This document shows, piece after piece, positions 1-6,850 of a stretch of DNA of 8,288 nucleotides (position 1 is the stretch's first letter; every line of letters begins with the position of its first letter). Both the position numbers and the translations under genes were made by a program. The stretch is from an uncultured Pseudomonadota bacterium. Its GTDB lineage: Bacteria > Pseudomonadota > Gammaproteobacteria > Burkholderiales > Nitrosomonadaceae. Where the stretch lies: contig CAJBQQ010000221.1 of NCBI GenBank assembly GCA_903957805.1, positions 1 through 8,288 on the forward strand, written 5' to 3'. Below the pieces are notes generated by a model that did no database searches, was not told where the DNA came from, and worked only from the letters and a program-made list of their open reading frames with translations.

Positions 1-46
1 CCGAAATATAAATTTTTAGCTTTTATTTCACTGTAGCAAAAAATTG
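1..46 (-). other. Start of the spacer downstream of rpoB
   Basis: This AT-rich stretch follows the rpoB stop codon. It contains no ATG in the minus direction, no convincing ribosome-binding site and no stable hairpin with a U-run, so I see no terminator. In nearly all bacteria rpoC follows rpoB within one to two hundred bases on the same strand. I infer that the transcript continues into rpoC beyond the window edge. Confidence 0.5.
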
Positions 47-3000
47 TTAATGCCGATCTAAATCGATATCCAATGCTAGCGAACGGATTTCTTTAACGAG
101 CACATTGAATGATTCCGGCATCCCAGCTTCGATCTTGTGGTCACCCTTAACGATGCTTTCATACACCTTGGTACGTCCATTCACATCATCAGATTTGACT
201 GTCAGCATTTCTTGTAGCGTATAGGCAGCGCCGTAGGCTTCCAATGCCCAAACCTCCATCTCGCCGAAGCGTTGGCCACCGAACTGAGCCTTGCCACCTA
301 ACGGTTGCTGAGTTACCAAGCTGTAAGGGCCTGTAGAACGCGCATGCATCTTATCGTCTACTAAATGATGTAGCTTAAGTACATGCATGTAACCCACCGT
401 CACTGGACGGTCGAATGCTTCACCGGTTCTGCCGTCATACAGCACAACCTGACCTGATCTCGGCAGCCCTGCAAGTTCAAGCATATCTTTAATTTCATGC
501 TCAGTAGCACCATCAAACACAGGCGTTGCAAAGGGTACTCCGTCCTTTAGATTTTCAGCTAAGTCCAGCACTTCACCATCGGTGAGCGAAGCAATGTCCT
601 CGGGCTTGCCACTACTGTTGTAGATTTTGTTCAGAAACTTCCTGATCTCCGCTGGTTTGTTATGAGCCTCCAGCATATCGCCGATCTTTCTGCCCAGTCC
701 TTTCGCAGCCCACCCTAAGTGAGTTTCTAATATCTGACCTACATTCATCCGTGAAGGCACGCCTAGAGGATTCAAAACCACATCCACTGGTGTCCCATCA
801 GCCATGTAAGGCATATCTTCAATAGGTACGATCTTGGAAATTACGCCCTTATTACCGTGGCGGCCTGCCATCTTATCGCCCGGCTGTAAACGACGTTTCA
901 CCGCAACGTATACCTTTACCATTTTCTGTACACCCGGGGGCAACTCATCTCCCTGGGTTAGTTTTTTCTTTTTTTCATCAAAAGCAGCATCAAATGCTTT
1001 GCGCTTTTGTGCCAACCCTTCCTTGATCTGCTCCAACTGAAGGCTTATTTCTTCATTGGACAATCGTATGTCGAACCAGTGGTGCGGATCAACACTGTCC
1101 AAATACTCCTTCGTTATTCGTGCGCCTTTGGCTAGTTTTTTTGGTCCGCCAGTTGCTGTTTTCCCCTTAAGCAAACGCTCGATCCGCTCAAATGCATCTG
1201 ATTCCACGATACGCATCTGATCAGCCAGGTCTTTCTTATAACGTTTAAGTTCGTCATCTATGATCTGCTGCGCTCGTTTATCACGTTCAATACCCTCCCG
1301 CGTAAATACTTGGACATCAATCACTGTGCCAGAGATTCCAGAAGGCACGCGCAGCGATGTGTCTTTCACATCAGAAGCCTTCTCACCAAAGATTGCCCTC
1401 AGTAGCTTCTCTTCCGGCGTCAGTTGGGTTTCACCTTTTGGGGTGACCTTACCTACTAAGACATCACCCGCTTCTACCTCGGCACCAATGTGAACGATGC
1501 CAGATTCATCCAAACGACCAAGTTGCATTTCAGATAGGTTAGAGATGTCACACGTAATTTCTTCCGTCCCTAACTTGGTATCGCGACTCACCACGGACAA
1601 CTCTTCGATATGGATTGAGGTAAAACGATCTTCTGCAACTACACGCTCTGAAATGAGGATAGAGTCCTCAAAGTTATATCCATTCCAGGGCATAAATGCA
1701 ACGAGCATATTTTGCCCCAATGCCAACTCACCCAAATCAGTGGAGGCTCCATCTGCCACCACATCGCCCCGAGCGATTACATCTCCGACCTTTACTAGTG
1801 GACGTTGGTTGATATTTGTATTCTGGTTAGAACGGGTGTATTTGATAAGGTTATAAATATCAACACCTACTTCACCGGCACGCGCTTCGGCGTCATGCAC
1901 CCGTATCACGATCCGACCTGCATCGACATAATCGACTATCCCACCTCGCACCGCCTGTACTGCAGTACCCGAGTCTACTGCTACTACACGCTCGATACCG
2001 GTGCCCACTAACGATTTCTCTGCACGTAAGCACGGTACCGCTTGCCGCTGCATGTTAGATCCCATCAGAGCACGGTTAGCATCATCATGCTCTAAGAATG
2101 GGATCAATGATGCCGCAACCGAAACAATCTGCGCTGGTGCCACATCCATGTATTCGATCCGATCCGGACTTGCTAACGCAAATTCATTTTTATGACGGCA
2201 GGAAACTGTTTCACTTGAAAATTTTCCATGTTTGTCCAACTCCGCATTGGCTTGAGCAATTACATACTGCCCTTCCTCAATGGCTGACAAATAGTCAATC
2301 TCATCAGTGACTTTACCGCTCTTTACCTTACGGTACGGCGTCTCCATGAACCCGTATTCGTTAGTTCGGGCATATAACGCCAGCGAATTAATGAGCCCAA
2401 TATTAGGGCCTTCTGGCGTTTCGATTGGACATACCCGTCCATAATGGGTGGGATGCACGTCACGCACTTCAAAACCCGCACGTTCGCGCGTTAAACCACC
2501 GGGGCCCAGTGCTGATACCCGGCGTTTATGTGTAATTTCTGAAAGTGGATTCGTTTGATCCATAAACTGTGACAGTTGACTCGAACCAAAGAACTCACGT
2601 ACGGCTGCAGATACGGGCTTCGCATTAATTAGATCATGGGGCATTAGGTTATCTGACTCAGCCTGACTCAAGCGCTCTTTTACTGCACGCTCCACCCGAA
2701 CCAGCCCTGAACGGAATTGATTTTCTGCTAATTCGCCAACTGAACGTACACGCCGATTACCGAGATGATCGATATCATCAATCTCCCCACGGCCGTTACG
2801 TAGCTCCACCAGAATCATGATGACCGCAATGATGTCCTCATTGGATAAGGTGTTAGCTCCTGTCAGTTCTGTCTTACCGACACGGCGATTAAATTTCATC
2901 CGCCCTACTACAGACAAGTCATAACGCTCTGGCGCGTAAAACAACCCGTTGAATAGCGATTTTACTGCCTCCTCTGTGGGCGGCTCGCCAGGACGCATCA

Positions 3001-4120
3001 TTCTGTATATAGCTACCTGGGCCGCCAACTGGTCAGCCGTCTCATCTGTTCTTAAAGTCTGTGATATGTATGCGCCTTGATCAAGATCATTGGTATAAAT
3101 TGTGTAAATCTTTTCTGTCTTTGCTTCTTGTAGATTGGCAAGGACAATTTCAGTTATTTCATCATTAGCTAATGCAACAACTTCCCCTGTTTCTTTATCA
3201 ACAACGTTGTGACCCAATACTCGTCCTAATAGAAAATCTTCTGGCACCACAAGACTCTCTATTCCCGCCTGCTGTAGTTCACGAACATGTTTAACCGTGA
3301 TCCGCTTATCTTTCTCTACAATTATTTTGCCGCTTTTGGTGACAATATCAAACCGAGCCATGTCTCCACGCAACCGCTCCGGCACCAATTCAAACTTTAT
3401 GTCCTTCTTGGATAAATGGAAGACATCGAAGGAAAAGAAACCTGCGAGAATCTGTTCTGGTGTATAGCCTATTGCCTTCAGCAAAGTCGTGACAGGCATT
3501 TTCCGACGACGATCAACCCTGAAATAGAGATGATCTTTAGGATCAAATTCGAAGTCGAGCCAAGATCCACGGTAGGGAATAATTCTTGCGGAAAATAGCA
3601 GCTTTCCAGATGAATGAGTTTTACCTCGGTCATGCTCAAAGAATACTCCTGGTGAACGATGTAGCTGCGAAACTATTACGCGCTCGGTGCCGTTGATAAC
3701 AAACGACCCCGTGTTGGTCATGAGAGGAATTTCTCCCATATAGACCTCTTGCTCCTTCACCTCCTTAATCGTAGGCTTAGAAGCTTCTTTATCCATTAGT
3801 GTAAGTCGCACCCTGGCACGCAGGGGTGAGGCATAGGTCAGCCCTCGTTGCTGGCATTCCTTGACATCAAACGGGGGAGTCCCTAGCTCATAACTGACAA
3901 AGTCTAGACGCGCATTCTTGGAGTGGCTCTCGATTGGAAAGATCGATGTAAATGCCGCTTGTAATCCCTGATTGCTACGCTGGCCAGATTGAACTCGCGC
4001 TTGCAGAAAAGCTACATATGATTCGAGCTGGGTGGCGAGAAGAAAAGGAATCGGCAGCACGCTTGCACGCTTGGCGAAACTTTTACGAATACGTTTTTTC
4101 TCGGTAAACGAATAGCTCAT
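47..4120 (-). CDS. rpoB: DNA-directed RNA polymerase subunit beta
   Basis: This gene encodes the 1357-residue beta subunit, which with beta' forms the catalytic core of RNA polymerase in the cytoplasm. It is complete: the N-terminus MSYSFTEKKRIRKSFAKR is typical of proteobacterial beta, and an SD-like GGAGAGA (4125-4131) precedes the ATG. The rifampicin-binding cluster spans about residues 513-538 (SSQLSQFMDQTNPL onward). It keeps D521, H531 and S536, equivalent to E. coli D516, H526 and S531, so the site looks drug-sensitive. The GYNFEDS motif is at 814-820, the catalytic-centre lysines lie in KMAGRHGNKG at 1083-1092, and the C-terminal clamp segment FGGQRFGEMEVWALEAYGA starts at 1280. E. 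coli numbering is offset by +5 up to residue 819 and by +18 at residue 1083. About 13 extra residues therefore fall in the variable insertion around 940-1055, which is rich in K, E and D. No frameshift or missing key residue was seen. Expression probably depends on upstream operon promoters and on the stem-loop in the rplL-rpoB spacer. Confidence 0.99.
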   Translation of the reverse strand: MSYSFTEKKRIRKSFAKRASVLPIPFLLATQLESYVAFLQARVQSGQRSNQGLQAAFTSIFPIESHSKNARLDFVSYELGTPPFDVKECQQRGLTYASPLRARVRLTLMDKEASKPTIKEVKEQEVYMGEIPLMTNTGSFVINGTERVIVSQLHRSPGVFFEHDRGKTHSSGKLLFSARIIPYRGSWLDFEFDPKDHLYFRVDRRRKMPVTTLLKAIGYTPEQILAGFFSFDVFHLSKKDIKFELVPERLRGDMARFDIVTKSGKIIVEKDKRITVKHVRELQQAGIESLVVPEDFLLGRVLGHNVVDKETGEVVALANDEITEIVLANLQEAKTEKIYTIYTNDLDQGAYISQTLRTDETADQLAAQVAIYRMMRPGEPPTEEAVKSLFNGLFYAPERYDLSVVGRMKFNRRVGKTELTGANTLSNEDIIAVIMILVELRNGRGEIDDIDHLGNRRVRSVGELAENQFRSGLVRVERAVKERLSQAESDNLMPHDLINAKPVSAAVREFFGSSQLSQFMDQTNPLSEITHKRRVSALGPGGLTRERAGFEVRDVHPTHYGRVCPIETPEGPNIGLINSLALYARTNEYGFMETPYRKVKSGKVTDEIDYLSAIEEGQYVIAQANAELDKHGKFSSETVSCRHKNEFALASPDRIEYMDVAPAQIVSVAASLIPFLEHDDANRALMGSNMQRQAVPCLRAEKSLVGTGIERVVAVDSGTAVQAVRGGIVDYVDAGRIVIRVHDAEARAGEVGVDIYNLIKYTRSNQNTNINQRPLVKVGDVIARGDVVADGASTDLGELALGQNMLVAFMPWNGYNFEDSILISERVVAEDRFTSIHIEELSVVSRDTKLGTEEITCDISNLSEMQLGRLDESGIVHIGAEVEAGDVLVGKVTPKGETQLTPEEKLLRAIFGEKASDVKDTSLRVPSGISGTVIDVQVFTREGIERDKRAQQIIDDELKRYKKDLADQMRIVESDAFERIERLLKGKTATGGPKKLAKGARITKEYLDSVDPHHWFDIRLSNEEISLQLEQIKEGLAQKRKAFDAAFDEKKKKLTQGDELPPGVQKMVKVYVAVKRRLQPGDKMAGRHGNKGVISKIVPIEDMPYMADGTPVDVVLNPLGVPSRMNVGQILETHLGWAAKGLGRKIGDMLEAHNKPAEIRKFLNKIYNSSGKPEDIASLTDGEVLDLAENLKDGVPFATPVFDGATEHEIKDMLELAGLPRSGQVVLYDGRTGEAFDRPVTVGYMHVLKLHHLVDDKMHARSTGPYSLVTQQPLGGKAQFGGQRFGEMEVWALEAYGAAYTLQEMLTVKSDDVNGRTKVYESIVKGDHKIEAGMPESFNVLVKEIRSLALDIDLDRH

Positions 4121-4215
4121 GGAATCTCTCCGGAGGGTCAGGGAACAGCGGGCAGAATACTTTTCTACCTTTTATGGTGTGTGCTCTGCATCACTAATAC
4201 TTTTAGTATGCAAAA

Positions 4216-4260
4216 TTGAACTAGGCTGGCAGCACCTTTTGTGCCACCAGCTCAGCTCAA
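4216..4260 (-). promoter_or_regulatory. rplL-rpoB spacer stem-loop, candidate attenuator or RNase III site
   Basis: In the minus-strand RNA, positions 4260-4241 pair with 4235-4216 around a 5-base loop (AAAAG). Of 20 stacked positions, 15 are Watson-Crick, 4 are G-U and one is an A-C mismatch. On the opposite strand the G-U pairs would become A-C mismatches, so the fold favours the sense transcript. The stem ends 18 bases after the rplL stop codon and is followed by only UUUU, which is weak for a full terminator. In E. coli the same spacer holds a partial attenuator and an RNase III cut site. By analogy this stem may separate ribosomal-protein from polymerase expression; that role is inferred. 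Confidence 0.7.
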
Positions 4261-4278
4261 GTTATGCTTCAAACTTCT

Positions 4279-4659
4279 TTACTTGACTTCGCAAGCTGCC
4301 CCAGCTTCAATCAGCTGCTTCTGAATAGCATCTGCGTCAGCTTTGGAGACACCTTCTTTGATCGCCTTTGGAGCTCCATCTACTAGGTCCTTAGCTTCCT
4401 TCAAGCCTAGGCCAGTCACGGCGCGAACGACCTTGATTACATTTACCTTACTATCACCTGCTGCGGTCAGTATCACGGAAAATTCAGTTTGTTCTTCCGC
4501 AGCAGCTGCTGCAGCACCTGCTGCGGGAGCTGCAGCCACTACTGCGGCGGCGGCGGCTGAGACCCCAAACTTTTCTTCCATCTCTTTAATCAACTGAGAG
4601 AGTTCCAGCACGGTCATACTTGAGATTGCATCTAGAATTTCTGCTTTAGCTACTGCCAT
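4279..4659 (-). CDS. rplL: 50S ribosomal protein L7/L12
   Basis: This is the 126-residue stalk protein, present in several copies per ribosome as dimers bound to L10. Its C-terminal domain contacts EF-Tu, EF-G and other GTPase factors. The N-terminal dimerisation and L10-binding part is residues 1-33. A flexible Ala-rich hinge spans about 34-54, encoded by a run of GCN codons. The globular domain from about 58 to 126 includes KVNVIKVVRAVTGLGLKEAK, the conserved factor-binding face. Length and domain order are normal for the family. AGGAG at 4666-4670 is a strong, well-placed SD before the ATG. The gene lies 62 bases after rplJ and is almost certainly co-transcribed and translationally linked with it. 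The C-terminus AACEVK carries a cysteine (C123) at a position that is often a small or charged residue in relatives; I attach no function to it. Confidence 0.99.
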   Translation of the reverse strand: MAVAKAEILDAISSMTVLELSQLIKEMEEKFGVSAAAAAVVAAAPAAGAAAAAAEEQTEFSVILTAAGDSKVNVIKVVRAVTGLGLKEAKDLVDGAPKAIKEGVSKADADAIQKQLIEAGAACEVK

Positions 4660-4678
4660 GATTTTCTCCTGATAGAAT

Positions 4679-4696
4679 TAATTAATTGTTTAATTA
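4679..4696 (-). other. AT-only hairpin in the rplJ-rplL spacer
   Basis: In the 62-base spacer, TAATTAA (4690-4696) can pair with TTAATTA (4679-4685) around a 4-base ACAA loop, 9 bases upstream of the rplL SD. All seven pairs are A-U, so the stem is weak. An AU-rich unstructured region before rplL would help efficient initiation, which fits the need for several L12 copies per L10. A second small stem (UUUCA/UGAAA) lies just upstream, near 4701-4716. No promoter or terminator is evident. Confidence 0.3.
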
Positions 4697-4721
4697 CAGT
4701 TTTCAGCAAATTGAAACCGGA

Positions 4722-5246
4722 TCAGGCAGCTTGTTTCTGATCACGGACAGCTGCAACACCGCGTACAAATTTAGTCGGCACTTCGTTCAGTGTCCGAACA
4801 AATTTCGCGATCGGAGCCTGCATCGTTCCTAGCAATTTCGACAGCAGCTCTTCGCGGCTCGGGAGAGTAGCCAAATTAGCAATATCCTTTGTAGATATTA
4901 CTAGATTAGCCATAGACCCCGCCTTGATTACGAATTTGTCATTACTCTTGGCAAATTCATAAAGCACTTTCGCTGCCGCTATTGGATCACTTCCGATACC
5001 ATAAACTAGCGGCCCCACCATGTGTCCAGATAATCCTGAAAATGGTGTATCTGCAACCGCACGCCGTGCCAGCGAATTCTTCAGCACTCGAAAATATATT
5101 CCAGATTGACGTGCCTTGGCACGCAACTGCGTCATATGTCCGACTCCGAGACCGCGATACTCTGCAACGATAACTGCCTGAGCCTTCGCTAATTCTGCGC
5201 TGACCTCGGTGACTACCGCCTTTTTCTCTTCACGATTTAGACTCAA
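4722..5246 (-). CDS. rplJ: 50S ribosomal protein L10 (TTG start)
   Basis: L10 anchors the L12 dimers to 23S rRNA at the base of the stalk, and the L10-L12 complex represses its own mRNA in bacteria where this has been studied. I start it at the TTG at 5246, giving 174 residues beginning MSLNREEKKAVVTEVSAE, the usual family N-terminus. GGAG at 5255-5258 lies 8 bases upstream, an ideal spacing. The frame stays open to an ATG at 5321, but the extra 25 residues (MKRSIRRHDS and on) do not resemble L10, have no good SD and overlap a leader hairpin. Residues 1-130 form the globular RNA-binding domain, with EYRGLGVGHM at 29-38 and RVLKNSLARRA at 53-63. The C-terminal helix, about 145-174 (IAKFVRTLNEVPTKFVRGVA), is the L12-binding part. 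The gene is followed by rplL. A rare TTG start may keep L10 output below that of L12; that is inference. Confidence 0.97.
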   Translation of the reverse strand: MSLNREEKKAVVTEVSAELAKAQAVIVAEYRGLGVGHMTQLRAKARQSGIYFRVLKNSLARRAVADTPFSGLSGHMVGPLVYGIGSDPIAAAKVLYEFAKSNDKFVIKAGSMANLVISTKDIANLATLPSREELLSKLLGTMQAPIAKFVRTLNEVPTKFVRGVAAVRDQKQAA

Positions 5247-5254
5247 AATACGTT

Positions 5255-5258
5255 CTCC
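5255..5258 (-). promoter_or_regulatory. Ribosome-binding site that fixes the rplJ start
   Basis: GGAG lies 8 bases before the TTG at 5246, while the upstream in-frame ATG at 5321 has no comparable SD. This decides the rplJ start in favour of TTG. It lies 12 bases downstream of the hairpin at 5271-5325, so folding of that hairpin would leave it exposed unless an alternative pairing covers it. Confidence 0.8.
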
Positions 5259-5270
5259 ATCAGTTAATAG

Positions 5271-5325
5271 AGTATTGACTCTTAGCACCAAGCTGTCGTG
5301 CCGCCTGATGCTTCGTTTCAATACT
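5271..5325 (-). other. Two-part hairpin just upstream of the rplJ start
   Basis: In the minus-strand RNA an outer stem of 8 perfect pairs (AGUAUUGA at 5318-5325 with UCAAUACU at 5271-5278) stacks on the same axis as an inner 7-pair stem (5306-5312 with 5284-5290, one G-U). A symmetric 5x5 purine-rich internal loop separates them, and a 15-base loop caps the structure. The register is kept through both stems, which argues against chance. It may be the start-proximal part of the L10 autoregulatory leader. The upstream ATG (5321) that opens the rplJ frame is buried in the outer stem. Confidence 0.55.
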
Positions 5326-5614
5326 ACGAACCAGCGATCTTAAATCAGGAGTTAAATTTGTTCCTGTTTTCGGATACGCCATCTACGTTGGGCGCTAAGA
5401 ATTATAAAAGTTGGAGAGTAAGGGTTCCTTGCCAATCACACCCTATATCCGCCTTCTTTTATATTCCGCGATTAAGTCTTTAATCACAGCACAATCTCAT
5501 GGTGGTATTTCACAAACCCCACCTGCTGTTAATTTTAAAAACCCCTAACGGTCTTTGACAACCTACTGGAGTTACTTGATATGAAACCCCAGCAGTCCAA
5601 AGTCTTACAAATAT

Positions 5615-6310
5615 TTATTGCGTCAAACTTGACTGATCCACCCGCACACCTATCCCCATTGTGCTTGAAATTGAAATCTTTCTTAGATAGACACCCTTCG
5701 ATGTGGCGGGCTTCGATTTGTTGAGTGCATCTACCAATGCCAGCATGTTTTGCTTTAAAGCATCTGCACTAAATGATGCCCGCCCGATAGTACATTGCAC
5801 AATCCCCGCCTTGTCTGCGCGATATTGAACCTGACCGGCCTTTGCATTTCTAACAGCACCTGCAACATCTGGAGTTACCGTTCCCACTTTAGGGTTCGGC
5901 ATCAGGCCGCGCGGGCCAAGTATTTGGCCCAATTGGCCAACGATACGCATTGCATCGGGACTAGCTATAGCTACATCAAAATTCATATTGCCGGCTTTAA
6001 TCTGTTCAGCCAAATCTTCAAACCCGACAATGTCAGCACCTGCGGCTAGCGCTTCCTTTGCTTTATCACCCTGAGCAAATACCGCCACACGTACTGTCTT
6101 GCCTGTACCCGCAGGTAGTACCACCGATCCGCGCACCGTCTGGTCTGATTTTCTTGCATCTATTCCAAGATTGACAGCCACATCAATTGACTCATCAAAT
6201 TTTGCTGTTGCCGCCTCTTTGACGATTCCGAGTGCATCCGGTAGTGGGTACACTTTGCTACGATCCACTTTTCCAGTGATTGCTTTAAAACGTTTGGATA
6301 TATGTGCCAT
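5615..6310 (-). CDS. rplA: 50S ribosomal protein L1
   Basis: L1 binds 23S rRNA helices 76-78 and forms the mobile L1 stalk that helps release deacylated tRNA from the E site. It is also the translational repressor of its own rplK-rplA mRNA in bacteria studied so far. The product has 231 residues, normal for the family. Domain I is made of about residues 1-67 and 160-231, and domain II of about 68-158. The L1 signature GQLGQILGPRGLMPNPKVGT is at 125-144. The ATG follows the rplK stop by 2 bases, and its SD (GGAGGG) lies inside the last rplK codons, so the two genes are tightly coupled. The gene is complete with no oddity in key motifs. It is followed by the long structured leader of rplJ. Confidence 0.99.
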   Translation of the reverse strand: MAHISKRFKAITGKVDRSKVYPLPDALGIVKEAATAKFDESIDVAVNLGIDARKSDQTVRGSVVLPAGTGKTVRVAVFAQGDKAKEALAAGADIVGFEDLAEQIKAGNMNFDVAIASPDAMRIVGQLGQILGPRGLMPNPKVGTVTPDVAGAVRNAKAGQVQYRADKAGIVQCTIGRASFSADALKQNMLALVDALNKSKPATSKGVYLRKISISSTMGIGVRVDQSSLTQ

Positions 6311-6312
6311 GG

Positions 6313-6744
6313 TTATACACCCTCCACTTCTACGCCCATGCTGCGAGCACTACCGGCAATCGTGCGAACTGCAGCATCCATATCCGCTGCCGTTAAGTCC
6401 GGCATTTTTGCCTTGGCTATTTCCTCTGCTTGACTCCGGGTTAATTTACCTACCTTGTCGGCATGCGGCTTTGGACTCCCTTTACTGATACCAGCCGCTT
6501 TCTTAATCAAGACCGTTGCCGGCGTGGTCTTCATGATGAAGGTAAAGCTCTTGTCAGCATAGGCCGTAATCACCACTGGCACGGGTAAGCCGACCTCCAT
6601 TTTCTGAGTGATGGCGTTAAAAGCCTTACAGAATTCCATGATATTGAGCCCACGCTGACCGAGCGCAGGTCCGATGGGAGGACTTGGATTAGCCTTACCC
6701 GCCGGCACTTGCAATTTGATATAGCCAATTATTTTCTTTGCCAC
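6313..6744 (-). CDS. rplK: 50S ribosomal protein L11 (GTG start)
   Basis: L11 binds the GTPase-associated region of 23S rRNA at the base of the stalk. It is needed for RelA-dependent stringent response and is part of the thiostrepton site. The 143-residue product has the standard N-terminus (MAKKIIGYIKLQVPAGKANP), with the proline-rich switch PSPPIGPALGQRG at 20-32 and an RNA-binding C-terminal domain from about 70 ending in GSARSMGVEVEGV. The initiator is GTG (6742-6744), preceded by AGGAGA at 6751-6756 with suitable spacing, and alignment to the family leaves no other choice. It is translationally coupled to rplA, 2 bases downstream. The spacer after nusG is 106 bases and carries a small hairpin that could be the L1 operator. 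Confidence 0.99.
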   Translation of the reverse strand: MAKKIIGYIKLQVPAGKANPSPPIGPALGQRGLNIMEFCKAFNAITQKMEVGLPVPVVITAYADKSFTFIMKTTPATVLIKKAAGISKGSPKPHADKVGKLTRSQAEEIAKAKMPDLTAADMDAAVRTIAGSARSMGVEVEGV

Positions 6745-6759
6745 ACTATTTCTCCTGTT

Positions 6760-6790
6760 GGGTACAAACGAATGCTATTGCACTCTCCCC
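6760..6790 (-). promoter_or_regulatory. Candidate L1 operator hairpin upstream of rplK
   Basis: In the sense RNA GAGUGC (6780-6785) pairs with GCAUUC (6770-6775) around an AAUA loop, with one G-U pair. GGG (6788-6790) can pair with CCC (6760-6762) outside an asymmetric internal loop. The 3' arm ends 3 bases before the rplK SD. Two short helices flanking an asymmetric loop near the start is the general form of L1 mRNA targets, and L1 represses this mRNA in E. coli. I could not match the specific recognition bases, so the assignment rests on form and position. Confidence 0.35.
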
Positions 6791-6850
6791 GGTTGTTAAA
6801 TAAAACAAATACTCTTTTCTAGTTAATTGAGACTTACCCCGCTTTATTTT

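Larger units (their letters stand above)
5247..5614 (-). promoter_or_regulatory. rplA-rplJ spacer: probable L10 leader RNA
   Basis: This 368-base stretch has no credible gene and is rich in paired segments in the sense RNA. Reading downstream from rplA: an 11-pair stem (5585-5595 with 5563-5573, including two G-U pairs) is capped outside by 5597-5602 with 5553-5558 across an asymmetric 1x4 internal loop. CGUUAGGG (5543-5550) can pair over a long distance with CCCAACG (5386-5392), leaving one bulged A. Smaller stems lie at 5466-5489 (10 pairs, AGAC loop), 5411-5435 and 5346-5366. A large hairpin occupies 5271-5325. In proteobacteria the L10-L12 complex binds a structured leader here to repress rplJ-rplL. 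The position, the CUUUGG/UCAAAG stem and the GACCGUU...CCCAACG pairing match my recollection of that leader family (Rfam L10_leader), which I could not search. No clear sigma70 promoter was found. Confidence 0.65.

Noticed and set aside
1260..2310. Series of plus-strand open frames inside rpoB
   Set aside because: They are antisense to strongly conserved beta coding sequence, overlap one another in different frames and show no recognisable domain.
4500..4560. GCN-rich low-complexity repeat as a mobile or tandem-repeat element
   Set aside because: It encodes the normal Ala-rich hinge of L7/L12, with mixed GCA, GCT, GCC and GCG codons.
4343..4597. Plus-strand frame with an Ala-rich run
   Set aside because: It is the antisense shadow of the rplL hinge, where GCN codons read as Ala/Ser-type codons on the other strand.
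5401..5406. Perfect TATAAT (minus strand) in the rplA-rplJ spacer as a promoter -10
   Set aside because: At 16-18 bases upstream the hexamers are GGAACC, AGGAAC and AAGGAA, which do not resemble TTGACA, and there is no extended -10 TG. Transcription from here would also miss the 5' half of the leader.
5598..5626. TTGACG (5621-5626, minus) at the rplA end as a -35 for rplJ
   Set aside because: The hexamers 16-18 bases downstream (GACTTT, ACTTTG) are poor -10 boxes, and the -35 match lies within rplA codons.
6099..6488. 129-codon plus-strand open frame
   Set aside because: It lies antisense to the rplA-rplK junction, has no family resemblance and arises from the codon pattern of the real genes.
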